The position numbers and the translations under genes were made by a program. Below the pieces are notes generated by a model. It was not told where the DNA came from and searched no databases. It saw only the letters and a list, made by a program, of their open reading frames with translations. From Archangium sp. (lineage in GTDB: Bacteria; Myxococcota; Myxococcia; Myxococcales; Myxococcaceae), in the NCBI GenBank assembly GCA_030681645.1, contig JAUXRX010000052.1:1-64000 (forward strand): 64,000 bases of DNA. The letters run 5' to 3'. Below are positions 25,308 through 34,051 of the stretch, one piece after another; position 1 is the stretch's first letter, and the number at the start of each line of letters is the position of its first letter.

Positions 25308-26209
25308 AGCCGCACTCCCGCCTCGAGCTGGAAGCCGAGCTTGCCCTCGGTGAAGCCGAAGCCGCCCAGGGTGCCCTGGGCGCGCAGATAGACGTAGTCG
25401 GTGAGGGAGGTCTGCACGCCGAGCTTGAGCGGGCTGCTCACGTTGCGGCCGGCGCGCTCGACCTCGTCGAAGCCCTCGACCAGGTACTCGAGCGAGAAGA
25501 AGTTCAAGATGAACTCGGCGGTGAGCGTGAGGAAGCGCGTCACCGGAACGTAGAGGCGCCCCAGGAAGCCGACGGACGCGTAGGTGAGCTGCTTCGCCTC
25601 GAGCCCAGCGGGCGCCGCGGCGCTCACGCTGGCGACCTGGAAGCCGAGGTCGAGCACCACCGGGTTGGCGCCGAGGTGACCGAGCACCGCGTCGAGGCCG
25701 AGCGCCGCGTCGAAGCCGCTCCCACCGGGCGCGCCGCGTTTGATGCCGAAGAGATCGTCAGCGTAGACGGTGAGGTCGAGCCAGGTGCCGCCCGAGAGGC
25801 CGTCCTGGAGCTGGCGGATCTCCTGCGCCACCTGCTCGTCGCTCTTCGTCTGCGTGTACGTGGTGGTGGTGGTGGTGGTGCGCTCGAGCACCTGCTCGCG
25901 GCCGTTGATGTAGCCCTTCACCTCGTACACCTCGACCTTCTGCTTGATGTCCACGGCGCCGAGCGCGGTGCCGATGATGGCGGCGAGGCTGGCGAGGCCG
26001 AACGAGACCACCCCGTGGCGCTCGTGAAAGTGGAGGCCGGTGAGCGGCACCGCGGGGACGCCCGGGCGGTGAATGAGGCCGCCGCCCCCGTACGCGAAGC
26101 CGGCCTGGTACCAGGAGCCTCCGAGCAGGGTGGTGCCGCGGAAGAGGCGCGTGTCCTCGGCGTGGGAGACGGCAGCGAGCAGGGCGACGGCCAACGAGAC
26201 GGACTTCAT
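25304..26209 (-). CDS. Outer-membrane-type protein B
   Basis: This protein of about 301 residues has a signal peptide (MKSVSLAVALLAAVSHA), a Thr-rich stretch (VLERTTTTTTTYTQTK, about 110-125) and beta-barrel-like strands in the C-terminal half (YLRAQGTLGGFGFTEGKLGF) with a terminal RL. It starts at ATG 26209; a TTG one codon earlier is possible. It is divergent from the gene at 26257 with only 47 bp between starts, so both promoters must sit in that gap. Confidence 0.8.
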   Translation of the reverse strand: MKSVSLAVALLAAVSHAEDTRLFRGTTLLGGSWYQAGFAYGGGGLIHRPGVPAVPLTGLHFHERHGVVSFGLASLAAIIGTALGAVDIKQKVEVYEVKGYINGREQVLERTTTTTTTYTQTKSDEQVAQEIRQLQDGLSGGTWLDLTVYADDLFGIKRGAPGGSGFDAALGLDAVLGHLGANPVVLDLGFQVASVSAAAPAGLEAKQLTYASVGFLGRLYVPVTRFLTLTAEFILNFFSLEYLVEGFDEVERAGRNVSSPLKLGVQTSLTDYVYLRAQGTLGGFGFTEGKLGFQLEAGVRL

Positions 26210-26256
26210 CAAGGCGCGGCGCCTCTAGCAGGTGAGCGTGATATCCGCAGCCGCCG

Positions 26257-27126
26257 ATGCGGTCCCTTCTCCTTCTCGTCCTGCTCTGCGCACCGCTGGC
26301 GGCGGCGAAGGAGCACTGGATGAACCCGGGCACGATGGGGGCCAACGCGCTGCCCACCTTCCAGCTCGAGCCGCCCTGGGTCGAGGACTACACGCTGTTG
26401 CAGGTGGGCGCGGCGACCCAGTGGGGGTGGAAGGGTGACCACTCGCTACTGCCGACGTTCAGGTTGATCACCCCCTTCGGCAGGTGGGCCGAGGCCATCT
26501 TCGAGGGCGCGCCGTTCGAGGGTTGGTGGTCTTCGCCCGAGACCCGGGACGAATGGAAGCTCACCACGCGCACCGAGGGCATCGCCAAGGCCGACATCCG
26601 CTTCGGGTTCAAGGTGCTGCTCGCGGACGGTGGCGAGGGGCTGCCCAAGCTGGCCTTCCGCGGCATCACCAAGGCGACCACCGGGAAGGACGTCGAGTCG
26701 CGCCGCTTCGTGGACGGGCCCGCGTACCTGCTCGAGGTGCTGCTGGGGCAGCGCATGCGCTCGGACCACGGGGTGGTGATCGATCTCTGCACCTCGGTCG
26801 GCTACTGGATCTGGCAGCAGCAGGAGACGGGACAGAACGACGCCGTGCACTGGGCGGCTGCGCTGACGGTGCAGCCCCGCGAGCGGCTCACCCTGGCCAT
26901 CGAAGCGCGCGGGTACATCGGCTGGCAGCGCAACGACAAGCCCATCGTGGTGGCCCTGCGCGCGGGGTGGCTGTTCGCCAGCTTCTTCGAGCTGGGCGCG
27001 ACGATGAACGTGGGCTTCGTCGACGCGCCGCGGCTCGAGGGGCGGCTCGACCTCAGGTTCCGGCTGCCCTCGCTGGTGCCGCTGCTGTTCAAGAACGATC
27101 CTCTTCCGCCTCCCGGGAGTCCCTGA
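26257..27126 (+). CDS. Exported beta-rich protein
   Basis: This 289-residue protein has a signal peptide (MRSLLLLVLLCAPLAAAKEH) and beta-strand-like segments with aromatic residues (WAAALTVQPRERLTLAIEAR, GYIGWQRNDKPIVVALRAG), again suggesting an outer-membrane barrel. Its stop overlaps the ATG of the thioredoxin gene by one base (TGATG), so the two are probably co-translated. No family was recognised. Confidence 0.78.
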   Translation: MRSLLLLVLLCAPLAAAKEHWMNPGTMGANALPTFQLEPPWVEDYTLLQVGAATQWGWKGDHSLLPTFRLITPFGRWAEAIFEGAPFEGWWSSPETRDEWKLTTRTEGIAKADIRFGFKVLLADGGEGLPKLAFRGITKATTGKDVESRRFVDGPAYLLEVLLGQRMRSDHGVVIDLCTSVGYWIWQQQETGQNDAVHWAAALTVQPRERLTLAIEARGYIGWQRNDKPIVVALRAGWLFASFFELGATMNVGFVDAPRLEGRLDLRFRLPSLVPLLFKNDPLPPPGSP

Positions 27127-27671
27127 TGGCGACGAAGGACGACGAGACGTTCAAGGGCCTGCTCATCGCAGCGGGCATCGCGCTGGTGCTGTCACTCGTC
27201 CTCTTCTCCCTCTCCCTGCGCCAGCGGGGAGAGGGCCGGGGTGAGGGGCGACCCGCGGTGCCGAACTTCGACCTGGAGCGCCTGCAGGGTGGCCGGGTCA
27301 CGCTCGCAGGCCTTCGCGGGAAGATCGTCGTGGTCGACTTCTGGGCGACCTGGTGTCCACCCTGCCGCGCGGAGATGCCCTGGCTGGTGGCGATGGGGAA
27401 GAAGTACGAATCGCGCGGCGTGGTCTTCGTGGCGATCAGCGAAGACGATCCGCCCGGGCAGATTCCCCTGGTGACCGAGTTCGCGCGCGAGGTGCCGGGG
27501 CTCGAGCGCTTCGCGGTGCTGGGCAACCCGCAGATCGAGAGCGAGTACGGCGTCACCTCGCTGCCCACGCTGTTCGTGGTCGATCGCGACGGCGGGCTGG
27601 TGAAGAAGTTCGTCGGCGCGGCTGACGAGGCGACGGTGGTGGCGCTGATCGAACGACTCTCGGAGGACTGA
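27126..27671 (+). CDS. Membrane-anchored TlpA-like thioredoxin
   Basis: This 181-residue protein has an N-terminal membrane helix (LLIAAGIALVLSLVLFSLSL), then a thioredoxin domain with IVVVDFWATWCPPCRAEMP (redox WCPPC) and the cis-Pro in TSLPTLFVVD. It is expected to work on the periplasmic side as a thiol-disulfide reductant for envelope proteins. The short linker after the helix (RQRGEGRGEGRP) is encoded by a family 1 hairpin repeat (27205-27249), so the repeat is translated. The upstream frame is open but belongs to the neighbouring gene. Confidence 0.92.
   Translation: MATKDDETFKGLLIAAGIALVLSLVLFSLSLRQRGEGRGEGRPAVPNFDLERLQGGRVTLAGLRGKIVVVDFWATWCPPCRAEMPWLVAMGKKYESRGVVFVAISEDDPPGQIPLVTEFAREVPGLERFAVLGNPQIESEYGVTSLPTLFVVDRDGGLVKKFVGAADEATVVALIERLSED
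27205..27249. repeat. Family 1 hairpin repeat inside the thioredoxin CDS
   Basis: TCTCCCTCTCCCTGCGCCAG and GGGGAGAGGGCCGGGGTGAG are inverted, as in the intergenic copies. It encodes the juxtamembrane linker. Confidence 0.75.
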
Positions 27672-27722
27672 CCGCCCGCGCCTGTTGCAGGTGTTGGTGG
27701 CCACCGCCTACGGTGCGCGCCC

Positions 27723-28676
27723 ATGCGCGCTCTCCTCGTCGCTGGTGCTCTCGTGGTGTCGTCCGTCCTGGTGGGCTGCAGCCCGCCTCCTCCCGCGGCG
27801 TGTTCGATCGCCAACTGCGCGGGCTGCTGTGACGCGACCGGCACCTGCCAGTTGGGCACAGACAACGCCGCCTGCGGCGCCTCGGCGACGACGTGCCAGG
27901 CCTGTGGAGCGGGGCTGTCGTGTCAGAACAAGGCCTGCCTCACCGCGGCGACGGGCGGTGGTGGTGGCACGACGGGTGGTGGCGGCGGCACGACGGGCGG
28001 CGGCGGTGGCACGACGGGCGGCGGCACGGGTGGTGGTGCGACGGGCGGCGGCACGGGTGGTGGTGCGACGGGTGGTGGCGGCGGCGCGGCGGTGAACTGC
28101 CAGTCGATGAACCCGCCCACGATTCCCATCACCTTCCCGGTGACCTGCCCCTCGCCCACGGCGTGCGGCGGCAACCCGTCGGGCACGTTCTTCTACACGG
28201 CGGCGTGCATTCCCCAGTCTGAGTTCACCGCGCTGGTGCAGCGCATCGAGAGCGCGGGGTGTGGCGCGGGCAGCGTGACGCTCAACGGCTTCGACGGCGG
28301 CATGGCGGGACATGCGACCTTCACCGGTGGGACGAACGTGTGCCGGGTGGTGCGCGGGGGCGTGACGGTGGACGCGCGGGTCACCGGCACCTGCGCGAAC
28401 TCCACGGTGTGCGGCCTGCTGAGCAGCGGCATCTCGCAGGGCGGGTACACCGGGAGCTGCGCGGTGAACGGCAGCTCGTGCGACTGCCTGGTCACCAAGG
28501 CGATCAACATCGACAACGCCGGCATCGCGTACACGGTGGGCGCCACGACGCTCACCGTGACGAACAGCGGCCAGACCTTCGAGACGTGCCTGAGCGGGAC
28601 GACGTTCACCACGCGCGAGCTCGACGCAGGGACTGCGGTGCACGAGCCCGGCGTCGCCACGCTGACGCACCAGTAG
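27723..28676 (+). CDS. Modular lipoprotein, Cys domain plus Gly linker (member 1)
   Basis: This 317-residue protein has a lipobox (SVLVGC). A compact Cys domain follows (CSIANCAGCCDATGTCQLG ... CQACGAGLSCQNKAC), then a GGGTTGGG-type linker (about 78-120) and a C-terminal domain of about 195 residues with several Cys. The same Cys domain and linker recur in the proteins at 28689 and 36806 with unrelated C-termini, so this looks like a shared surface-anchoring or stalk module. It is convergent with member 2, with 12 bp between stops. Confidence 0.82.
   Translation: MRALLVAGALVVSSVLVGCSPPPPAACSIANCAGCCDATGTCQLGTDNAACGASATTCQACGAGLSCQNKACLTAATGGGGGTTGGGGGTTGGGGGTTGGGTGGGATGGGTGGGATGGGGGAAVNCQSMNPPTIPITFPVTCPSPTACGGNPSGTFFYTAACIPQSEFTALVQRIESAGCGAGSVTLNGFDGGMAGHATFTGGTNVCRVVRGGVTVDARVTGTCANSTVCGLLSSGISQGGYTGSCAVNGSSCDCLVTKAINIDNAGIAYTVGATTLTVTNSGQTFETCLSGTTFTTRELDAGTAVHEPGVATLTHQ
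27955..28085 (+). repeat. Gly-Thr linker coding repeat
   Basis: Tandem GGTGG/GGCGG-based units encode GGG(G)TT and GGGTGGGAT runs. It is a low-complexity coding repeat likely to vary in copy number. Confidence 0.8.
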
Positions 28677-28688
28677 GTCTTCCTCTCT

Positions 28689-30500
28689 TCAGTACCGCAG
28701 CCACGTGTCGCCGAGCGTGGTGCCGCTCGACGAGGTGATGCCGCCGAAGAGCAGCAGCGAGAGCGTGTCCGGGTCCTGCGCCATCACCATCGACATGCGC
28801 GACGAAGGACGCGTCGCCGTCTGCTGTGTCCAGTTCGTGCCGTCCCACGTCCACTCGTCGCCCAGGCCCGGGCTGCCGCCGAAGAGCGTGATCACCCCGC
28901 GCTGGCTGTCGAAGGCGAGGGCCGCCAGGTCGCGCCCCGGGGGCGAGTTGGCGGGGAAGCGCTGCGTCCACGACGTGCCGTTCCATTCCCACGTGTCGTT
29001 GAGCAGCGTCGAGCCGTTCCACCCGCCGAAGAGCACCGTCACGCCCCGAATCGGGTCGAACGCCATCGAGTGCGCGTAGCGGGTGCCCGGGTTGCCCGAG
29101 GCCGGAGTGCGGTTGCTCCAGGTGGTTCCGTTGAACTCCCAGGTGTCGTTCCGGTAGACGCTGGCGCCGTAGCCGCCGAAGAGCACCGCCACGCCGCGCG
29201 TGGTGTCGCCCGCCATGGCGTGCTCGTAGCGCGCGATGGGTCCGGTGCCGGCGACCGACGCCCAGCCGCTGGTCGAGTCGAACACCCAGGTGTCGCCCAG
29301 CAGCGAGGAGAAGCTGTTGGTGCTGCCGCCGAAGAGCACCACGCGGCCCGAGTTGGACAGCTCGGCCATGGCGTGACCGAAGCGGCCCGAGGGGGCAGTG
29401 CCTGACACCGCCGTCCAGGTCCCGGCTCCGCCGCTCCAGATCCAGTCGTCGGCGAGCGGCGCGCTCTGCGTCGAGGTGGAGAGGCCTCCGAAGAGGAGCA
29501 CCGTGTAGCTGAAGCCGAGCGGCGCCATGGCCGCGCGGTGCCTCGCGCTGGGGCCGCCCGTGGTCATCACCTGGTTCCACTGGGAGCCGCCGGTGGAGCA
29601 TTGACCCGAGACGCAGGGGCCGCTGGTGCACGCGGGGCTGGTGCCGCACTGGCAACCGGTCGGGCCACAGGTGTCGGCGTAGGTCGGGCTGCACGAGGTG
29701 CAGACCCCGCCGTTGCGCCCGCAGGACGAGAGCGACGCGGGCATGCACAGGTCGAAGTCGCAGCAGTTGGTGCCGGTGCACGAGCTCGAATCACACACAC
29801 AGACGCCCGAGGCACAGCGCTGGCCCGTGCCGCAGGGCCCGTTGGTGCCGCAGGAGCAGCTTCCGTCCAGGCAGCGATCAGCGAGCGCGGGGTTGCAGCT
29901 GGTGCAGGTCGAGCCGAACGCACCGCAGGCGCTGGGGCTCGTCGCGGTGACGCACGTCTGGCCCACGCAGCAGCCGCCGCAGCTCACCGCGCACGCGACA
30001 CCGCCGCCACCCGTGCCTCCGCCGGTCACGCCACCGCCCGTTCCGCCGCCGGTGACGCCGCCGCCGGTGCCACCGCCCGTGACGCCGCCGCCGGTTCCAC
30101 CGCCCGTGACGCCGCCACCGGTTCCGCCGCCCGTGACGCCGCCGCCGGTGCCACCACCCGTGACGCCGCCGCCGGTGCCTCCGCCGACCGCGCCGCCGCC
30201 AGTGCCTCCGCCGACCGCGCCGCCGCCGGTGCCTCCGCCGCTTCCACCTCCCCCTCCACCTCCACCCGTGTTGCCGACCAGCACGCACGAGCCGAGCTGA
30301 CAGGTCAGCCCCACCGAGCAGGCCTGGCACATCGAGCCGAAGGAGCCGCACGACAGCGTCGTGGCCCCGCCCTGGCACAGGCCCTTGTCGTCGCAGCACC
30401 CCGTGGCACAGGTCGAGGGGTCGCACTTCGGCTTCGTGTCGCAGCCCGGCAGGAAGAGCAGCGACGCGCCGAGGGCGAGAGAGAGCAGAGATCTGTGCAT
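28689..30500 (-). CDS. Modular lipoprotein with kelch propeller (member 2)
   Basis: This 603-residue protein has a lipobox (LLFLPGC), a Cys domain (CDPSTCATGCCDDKGLCQGG), then a long GGGTGGG linker (about 78-170). Three more Cys modules (CGGCCVGQTCV, CSCGTNGPCGTGQRC, CDSSSCTGTNCC) lead to a C-terminal kelch propeller (about 310-600) with repeats such as GPSARHRAAMA...VLLFGG, SGRFGHAMAEL...VVLFGG and TRYAHSMAFD...VLFGGW. Such propellers bind proteins or sugars at the cell surface. It is Cys-rich and probably disulfide-stabilised. Confidence 0.88.
   Translation of the reverse strand: MHRSLLSLALGASLLFLPGCDTKPKCDPSTCATGCCDDKGLCQGGATTLSCGSFGSMCQACSVGLTCQLGSCVLVGNTGGGGGGGGSGGGTGGGAVGGGTGGGAVGGGTGGGVTGGGTGGGVTGGGTGGGVTGGGTGGGVTGGGTGGGVTGGGTGGGVTGGGTGGGGVACAVSCGGCCVGQTCVTATSPSACGAFGSTCTSCNPALADRCLDGSCSCGTNGPCGTGQRCASGVCVCDSSSCTGTNCCDFDLCMPASLSSCGRNGGVCTSCSPTYADTCGPTGCQCGTSPACTSGPCVSGQCSTGGSQWNQVMTTGGPSARHRAAMAPLGFSYTVLLFGGLSTSTQSAPLADDWIWSGGAGTWTAVSGTAPSGRFGHAMAELSNSGRVVLFGGSTNSFSSLLGDTWVFDSTSGWASVAGTGPIARYEHAMAGDTTRGVAVLFGGYGASVYRNDTWEFNGTTWSNRTPASGNPGTRYAHSMAFDPIRGVTVLFGGWNGSTLLNDTWEWNGTSWTQRFPANSPPGRDLAALAFDSQRGVITLFGGSPGLGDEWTWDGTNWTQQTATRPSSRMSMVMAQDPDTLSLLLFGGITSSSGTTLGDTWLRY
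30001..30258 (-). repeat. Gly-Thr linker coding repeat, long array
   Basis: On the minus strand, units encoding GGGTGGGV(T/A) repeat about twelve times. Near-perfect repetition makes length variation by recombination likely. Confidence 0.85.
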
Positions 30501-30577
30501 GGTGATCGCCTGACACCCCGCCCCTGCCCCGGGTGCAAACGGCCCACCCGGGCCCCGGTGTGGCAGGCTGCGCGCCC

Positions 30578-31579
30578 ATGGCCAGGACCCAGCCGACCCG
30601 GCGCTTCACCTCAGCGCTCGTGCCCTTCGTGCTCGCGTTGGTGCGCCGGGCGGGAAAAGACGTGAGCCGCCTCGAGCAGAAGTACCTGCCCGAGCAGGTG
30701 CCGTCGGTGAGCCTGCCCGAGCTGGGCGCGCTGCTCGCCGACGTGGCGAAGGAGCTGAACGACCCGCTCTTCGGGCTCCACTGCGCGCAGGCGATGACGC
30801 GCGGCTCGTACGGCCTGCTGGAGTTCGGGCTGCGCAGCGCCCCCACCCTGCGCCTCGCGATGGAGCAGCTCGCCACCTACGGCGGGTTGATCAACCCGCT
30901 GGTGCGCTGGAGCGTGGAGGCCGACGGCGACGAGCTCTCGCTGCACCACCGCGCCCCGCAGAAGGGCGGCGTGGGCCGGCAGGGCAACATCTTCACCGTC
31001 GCGCGCATCCTGCAGATCGCCCGCGAGATGGCCGGCGACGACCTCACCCCGGTGCGCGCCTGGTTCGCGCACGAAGAGAAGAGCTGCCCGCCCGAGCTGG
31101 CGAAGTACCTGGGCACGAAGAAGCCCGCGTTCGGCCGCGCGTCGAACGGCCTCGCCTTCAGCGCGAAGGACCTGGCGCGCAAGCCCGTGGGCGCAGACCC
31201 CGAGCTGAACTACGCGCTCGAGCTGCACGGCGCGGCGGTGCTCGAGCAGTGCGCCGAGGCGGGCGACCTCTACGAGCAGACCCGCAGCACCGTGCGCGCG
31301 CTGCTGCCACAGGGCGACGCCACGCTGGCGAAGACGGCGAAGAAGCTCCACGTCACCTCGCGCACGCTGCAGCGGCGCCTGCTGGATGAGGGTGTCAGCT
31401 TCGCGGGCCTGCTCACCGAGGTGCGCCGGTCGCAGGCCGAGCTGTTGCTGTCCACGGGACAAGCGCCGCTCGCGCAGGTGGCCGAGCAGGTCGGCTACGC
31501 AGACGCGGGCGCCTTCGTGCGTGCCTTCCGCTCGTGGACCGGGACGACGCCGGGGAAGTTCCGCGACCTGTCGCGCTGA
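30578..31579 (+). CDS. AraC-family transcriptional regulator
   Basis: This 333-residue protein has an N-terminal Arabinose_bd-like domain (PF12625 type: LGALLADVAKELNDPLFGLH, GSYGLLEFGLRSAPTLRLAM) and a C-terminal double-HTH AraC domain (TLAKTAKKLHVTSRTLQRRL, LAQVAEQVGYADAGAFVRAF, WTGTTPGKFRD). This is the OruR/ArgR-like layout of activators that sense a small organic ligand. ATG 30578 is preferred over the open upstream frame. The likely target is nearby, but none of the neighbours is an obvious catabolic gene. Confidence 0.92.
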   Translation: MARTQPTRRFTSALVPFVLALVRRAGKDVSRLEQKYLPEQVPSVSLPELGALLADVAKELNDPLFGLHCAQAMTRGSYGLLEFGLRSAPTLRLAMEQLATYGGLINPLVRWSVEADGDELSLHHRAPQKGGVGRQGNIFTVARILQIAREMAGDDLTPVRAWFAHEEKSCPPELAKYLGTKKPAFGRASNGLAFSAKDLARKPVGADPELNYALELHGAAVLEQCAEAGDLYEQTRSTVRALLPQGDATLAKTAKKLHVTSRTLQRRLLDEGVSFAGLLTEVRRSQAELLLSTGQAPLAQVAEQVGYADAGAFVRAFRSWTGTTPGKFRDLSR

Positions 31580-31611
31580 TTGTTGGCCACCCGCCCCGCG
31601 ATTGAGGACAA

Positions 31612-33381
31612 TTGCCCCGGGTGGGGACGACGACACATGCGACGGACCGGCTGACCGAGTGGCGAATCGGAGTGGCGCGGCTCTACCTCACGGGCGTCGC
31701 GCTCGGCATCCCGGTGCTCGTGGTGGTGTGGTTGGCGCTGCGGCCCCCTCCTCGCTTCGACCTGGCGTTCGCCTTCGTCTCGGGCACGTGGGTGGCCTTC
31801 ACGCTGGTGCGGCTGTTCGCGCCGAGGAAGGCCATCGCGCCGCTGGTGGTCTCGCTGTTGATGGGCACCGGCATCGGGGGGCCGCTGGTGTTGGGGTTGT
31901 CGCCGGGGCCGTTCCTCTCGTTGATGAGCGGGGTGATCATCGGCGGCGCGGTGTTCGGCCGGAAGGTGGGCCTGGCGTTGCTGGCGGTGGGGGCGGGCTC
32001 GATTCTGGTGACCGGGCTGCTGGCGTCGACGGGCACGGTGAGCACCATCTCGCTGCAGCCGACCGACCCGTTCGTCGTCGCGAACTGGCTGCGCATGACG
32101 GTCTTCTTCCTGCTCACCTCGGGCATGTTGCTCTTCGTGCTCACCGGGCTGCTGGCGCGCATGGAAGACGCGTGGCGCGCCACGGCGGACGCGGCGGAGC
32201 GGGAGCGGCTCGAGCAGGTGCAGCGCCGCCTCGCCGAGGAGCGGGCGATCGCTGCGCAGCGGCTCGAGGCGGTGGGGCGGCTCGCGGGCGGCGTGGCGCA
32301 CGACTTCAACAACCTGCTGGTGGTGATCATGACCTGGGTGGACCTGCTGCCCACCGCGAAGGACGACGCCGAGCGCAAGGAAGGGCTCGACGCCATCCGC
32401 GAGGCGTCGAAGCAGGCCAGCCACCTGACGCGGCAGCTGCTCTCGTTCGCGCGGAAGACGGTGACGCAGCCGCGCGCCATCGACGTCGACGGCTTCTGCG
32501 CGACCCAGGTGAAGTCGGTGCGCCGGCTCATGGCCGATGACGTGAAAGTCGAGCTGGTGCCCGCGGGCCCGCCACCGGCGCTGGTCGACGAGACCCAGCT
32601 GGGCCAGGTGCTGCTCAACCTCACGCTCAACGCGCGCGACGCGATGCCGCGCGGGGGCACGCTCACCATTCGGACCGCGCTGCTCGAGGCGCCGAACCTG
32701 CCGCCCGAGGCCCCCGACCCGAACGGCCGCTACGTGGCGATCAGCGTGACGGACACGGGCGTGGGCATGAAAGCCGAGACGCTGGCGCGCATCTACGAGC
32801 CCTTCTTCTCCACCAAGGCGACGGGGCACGGCACGGGGCTGGGCCTCGCCTCGGTGTACGGCATCGTCTCGCAAGCGCGGGGGTGGACGCGCGCAGAGTC
32901 CGAGCTGGGGAAGGGCTCGACCTTCACGGTGGCCTTCCCGGTGGCGCCGGTCGACATGGTGGTCACCGCGGTGCAGGAGCCCAGCGAGCTGCCGAACGTC
33001 GAGGTGCGGCACCGCATTCTGCTGGTGGAAGACGACGCGAGCGTGCGCAGCACGATGGCGGCGGCGCTGCGGCGCGCGGGCATCGAGCCCATCGAGGCGG
33101 CGAACGCCGACGAGGCGCTGGTGCTGGCGAAGAAGTGCGAGGGCCAGCTCGAGCTGTTGTGCACCGACGGGGTGATGCCGGGCGCACCCACGCACGTGCT
33201 CATCACGGGGTTCCGCGCGCTGTTCCCGAAGACGCCGGTGCTGCTCTGCTCGGGCTACATCGACGAGGAGTTGATCAACCGGGGCATCGCCGAGGGCACC
33301 GTCGAGGTGTTGCCCAAGCCCTTCGCCGCCGAGGCGCTGGTGGCGAAGGTGCGGGAGTTGATCAAGTCCCCTTCTCGATGA
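31612..33381 (+). CDS. Membrane hybrid histidine kinase with receiver
   Basis: This 589-residue protein has five or six N-terminal membrane helices (about 25-180), then a coiled stretch (ERERLEQVQRRLAEERAI), the H-box GVAHDFNNLL (His230), an HATPase (LLNLTLNARDAM, DTGVGM, GHGTGLGLASVYG) and a C-terminal receiver with EDD, the phospho-Asp in LLCTDGVMPG and Lys in LPKPF. The start is TTG 31612 or GTG 31621, three codons later. GAGGA at 31604-31608 serves both poorly. Its last 20 bp overlap the convergent macro-domain gene. Confidence 0.92.
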   Translation: MPRVGTTTHATDRLTEWRIGVARLYLTGVALGIPVLVVVWLALRPPPRFDLAFAFVSGTWVAFTLVRLFAPRKAIAPLVVSLLMGTGIGGPLVLGLSPGPFLSLMSGVIIGGAVFGRKVGLALLAVGAGSILVTGLLASTGTVSTISLQPTDPFVVANWLRMTVFFLLTSGMLLFVLTGLLARMEDAWRATADAAERERLEQVQRRLAEERAIAAQRLEAVGRLAGGVAHDFNNLLVVIMTWVDLLPTAKDDAERKEGLDAIREASKQASHLTRQLLSFARKTVTQPRAIDVDGFCATQVKSVRRLMADDVKVELVPAGPPPALVDETQLGQVLLNLTLNARDAMPRGGTLTIRTALLEAPNLPPEAPDPNGRYVAISVTDTGVGMKAETLARIYEPFFSTKATGHGTGLGLASVYGIVSQARGWTRAESELGKGSTFTVAFPVAPVDMVVTAVQEPSELPNVEVRHRILLVEDDASVRSTMAAALRRAGIEPIEAANADEALVLAKKCEGQLELLCTDGVMPGAPTHVLITGFRALFPKTPVLLCSGYIDEELINRGIAEGTVEVLPKPFAAEALVAKVRELIKSPSR

Positions 33382-33976
33382 AGCGCAGCACCTCGGGCGG
33401 GAGCTGTTCCTTCACCTCGGGGAACTCGAGGGCGAGCACGTGGGCGACGGCGATGTAGTCGGGGAGCTGGAAGCCGTAGAACGTGACGCGCTCGATGCGG
33501 GTGTTGGGGTGGAGCGCGACGTGGGCCTTGAGCGTCTGCGCGCCGATGCGGGTGGGCTCGGCGACGCCGAGGTTTCCGGTGCCGGCGCCGAGCGCGACCA
33601 TGGCGACCGACTGCGTGCCCGCCCCGGGGATGGACTCGACGACGTCCCACAGGCGCTCGCACGCGGTGCGGATGGTGTCGACGGTGGGCGCGCTCTTCGC
33701 GGTGTGGCCTTCGCGGTAGTCCATCACCGCGACGTGCGCGACCCAGACCGCGCGCGGGTGGGTGCCGGCGTGGGTGAGGAGCACCTGGCCGGGCTTCATG
33801 GGGCCGTGGAAGTGGTGGTCGAGCGCGGCGAGCACCTTCTCCTGGTAACCCTTGCCGCAGGCCTGGCGGATGGCGGCGCTGACGCCGGTGCCGAGCTGCG
33901 CGTTGGTGTTGGAAGCGTTGACGAGCACCGACTCGTCGCCGTCGGTGAGGCTGCCCTGGCGAATCAGAACCTTCAT
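33362..33976 (-). CDS. Macro-domain protein
   Basis: This 204-residue protein consists of a macro domain, which binds or hydrolyses ADP-ribose derivatives. NASNTNAQLGTGVSAAIRQA corresponds to the NAAN..L.GGGV block; GQVLLTHAGTHPRAVWVAHV and VAMVALGAGTGNLGV are later signature segments. The usual GGG is replaced by GTG, so activity is uncertain. The start is ATG 33976; upstream codons are not macro-like. It overlaps the 3' end of the histidine kinase gene by 20 bp on the opposite strand. Confidence 0.85.
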   Translation of the reverse strand: MKVLIRQGSLTDGDESVLVNASNTNAQLGTGVSAAIRQACGKGYQEKVLAALDHHFHGPMKPGQVLLTHAGTHPRAVWVAHVAVMDYREGHTAKSAPTVDTIRTACERLWDVVESIPGAGTQSVAMVALGAGTGNLGVAEPTRIGAQTLKAHVALHPNTRIERVTFYGFQLPDYIAVAHVLALEFPEVKEQLPPEVLRFIEKGT

Positions 33977-34051
33977 GAGGCGGGAGTCTAAGCAGAGACC
34001 AGCCACGACTCTATTGGCGCGCTTCGCACATCCTTTTGTCGTCGCCTGCCG

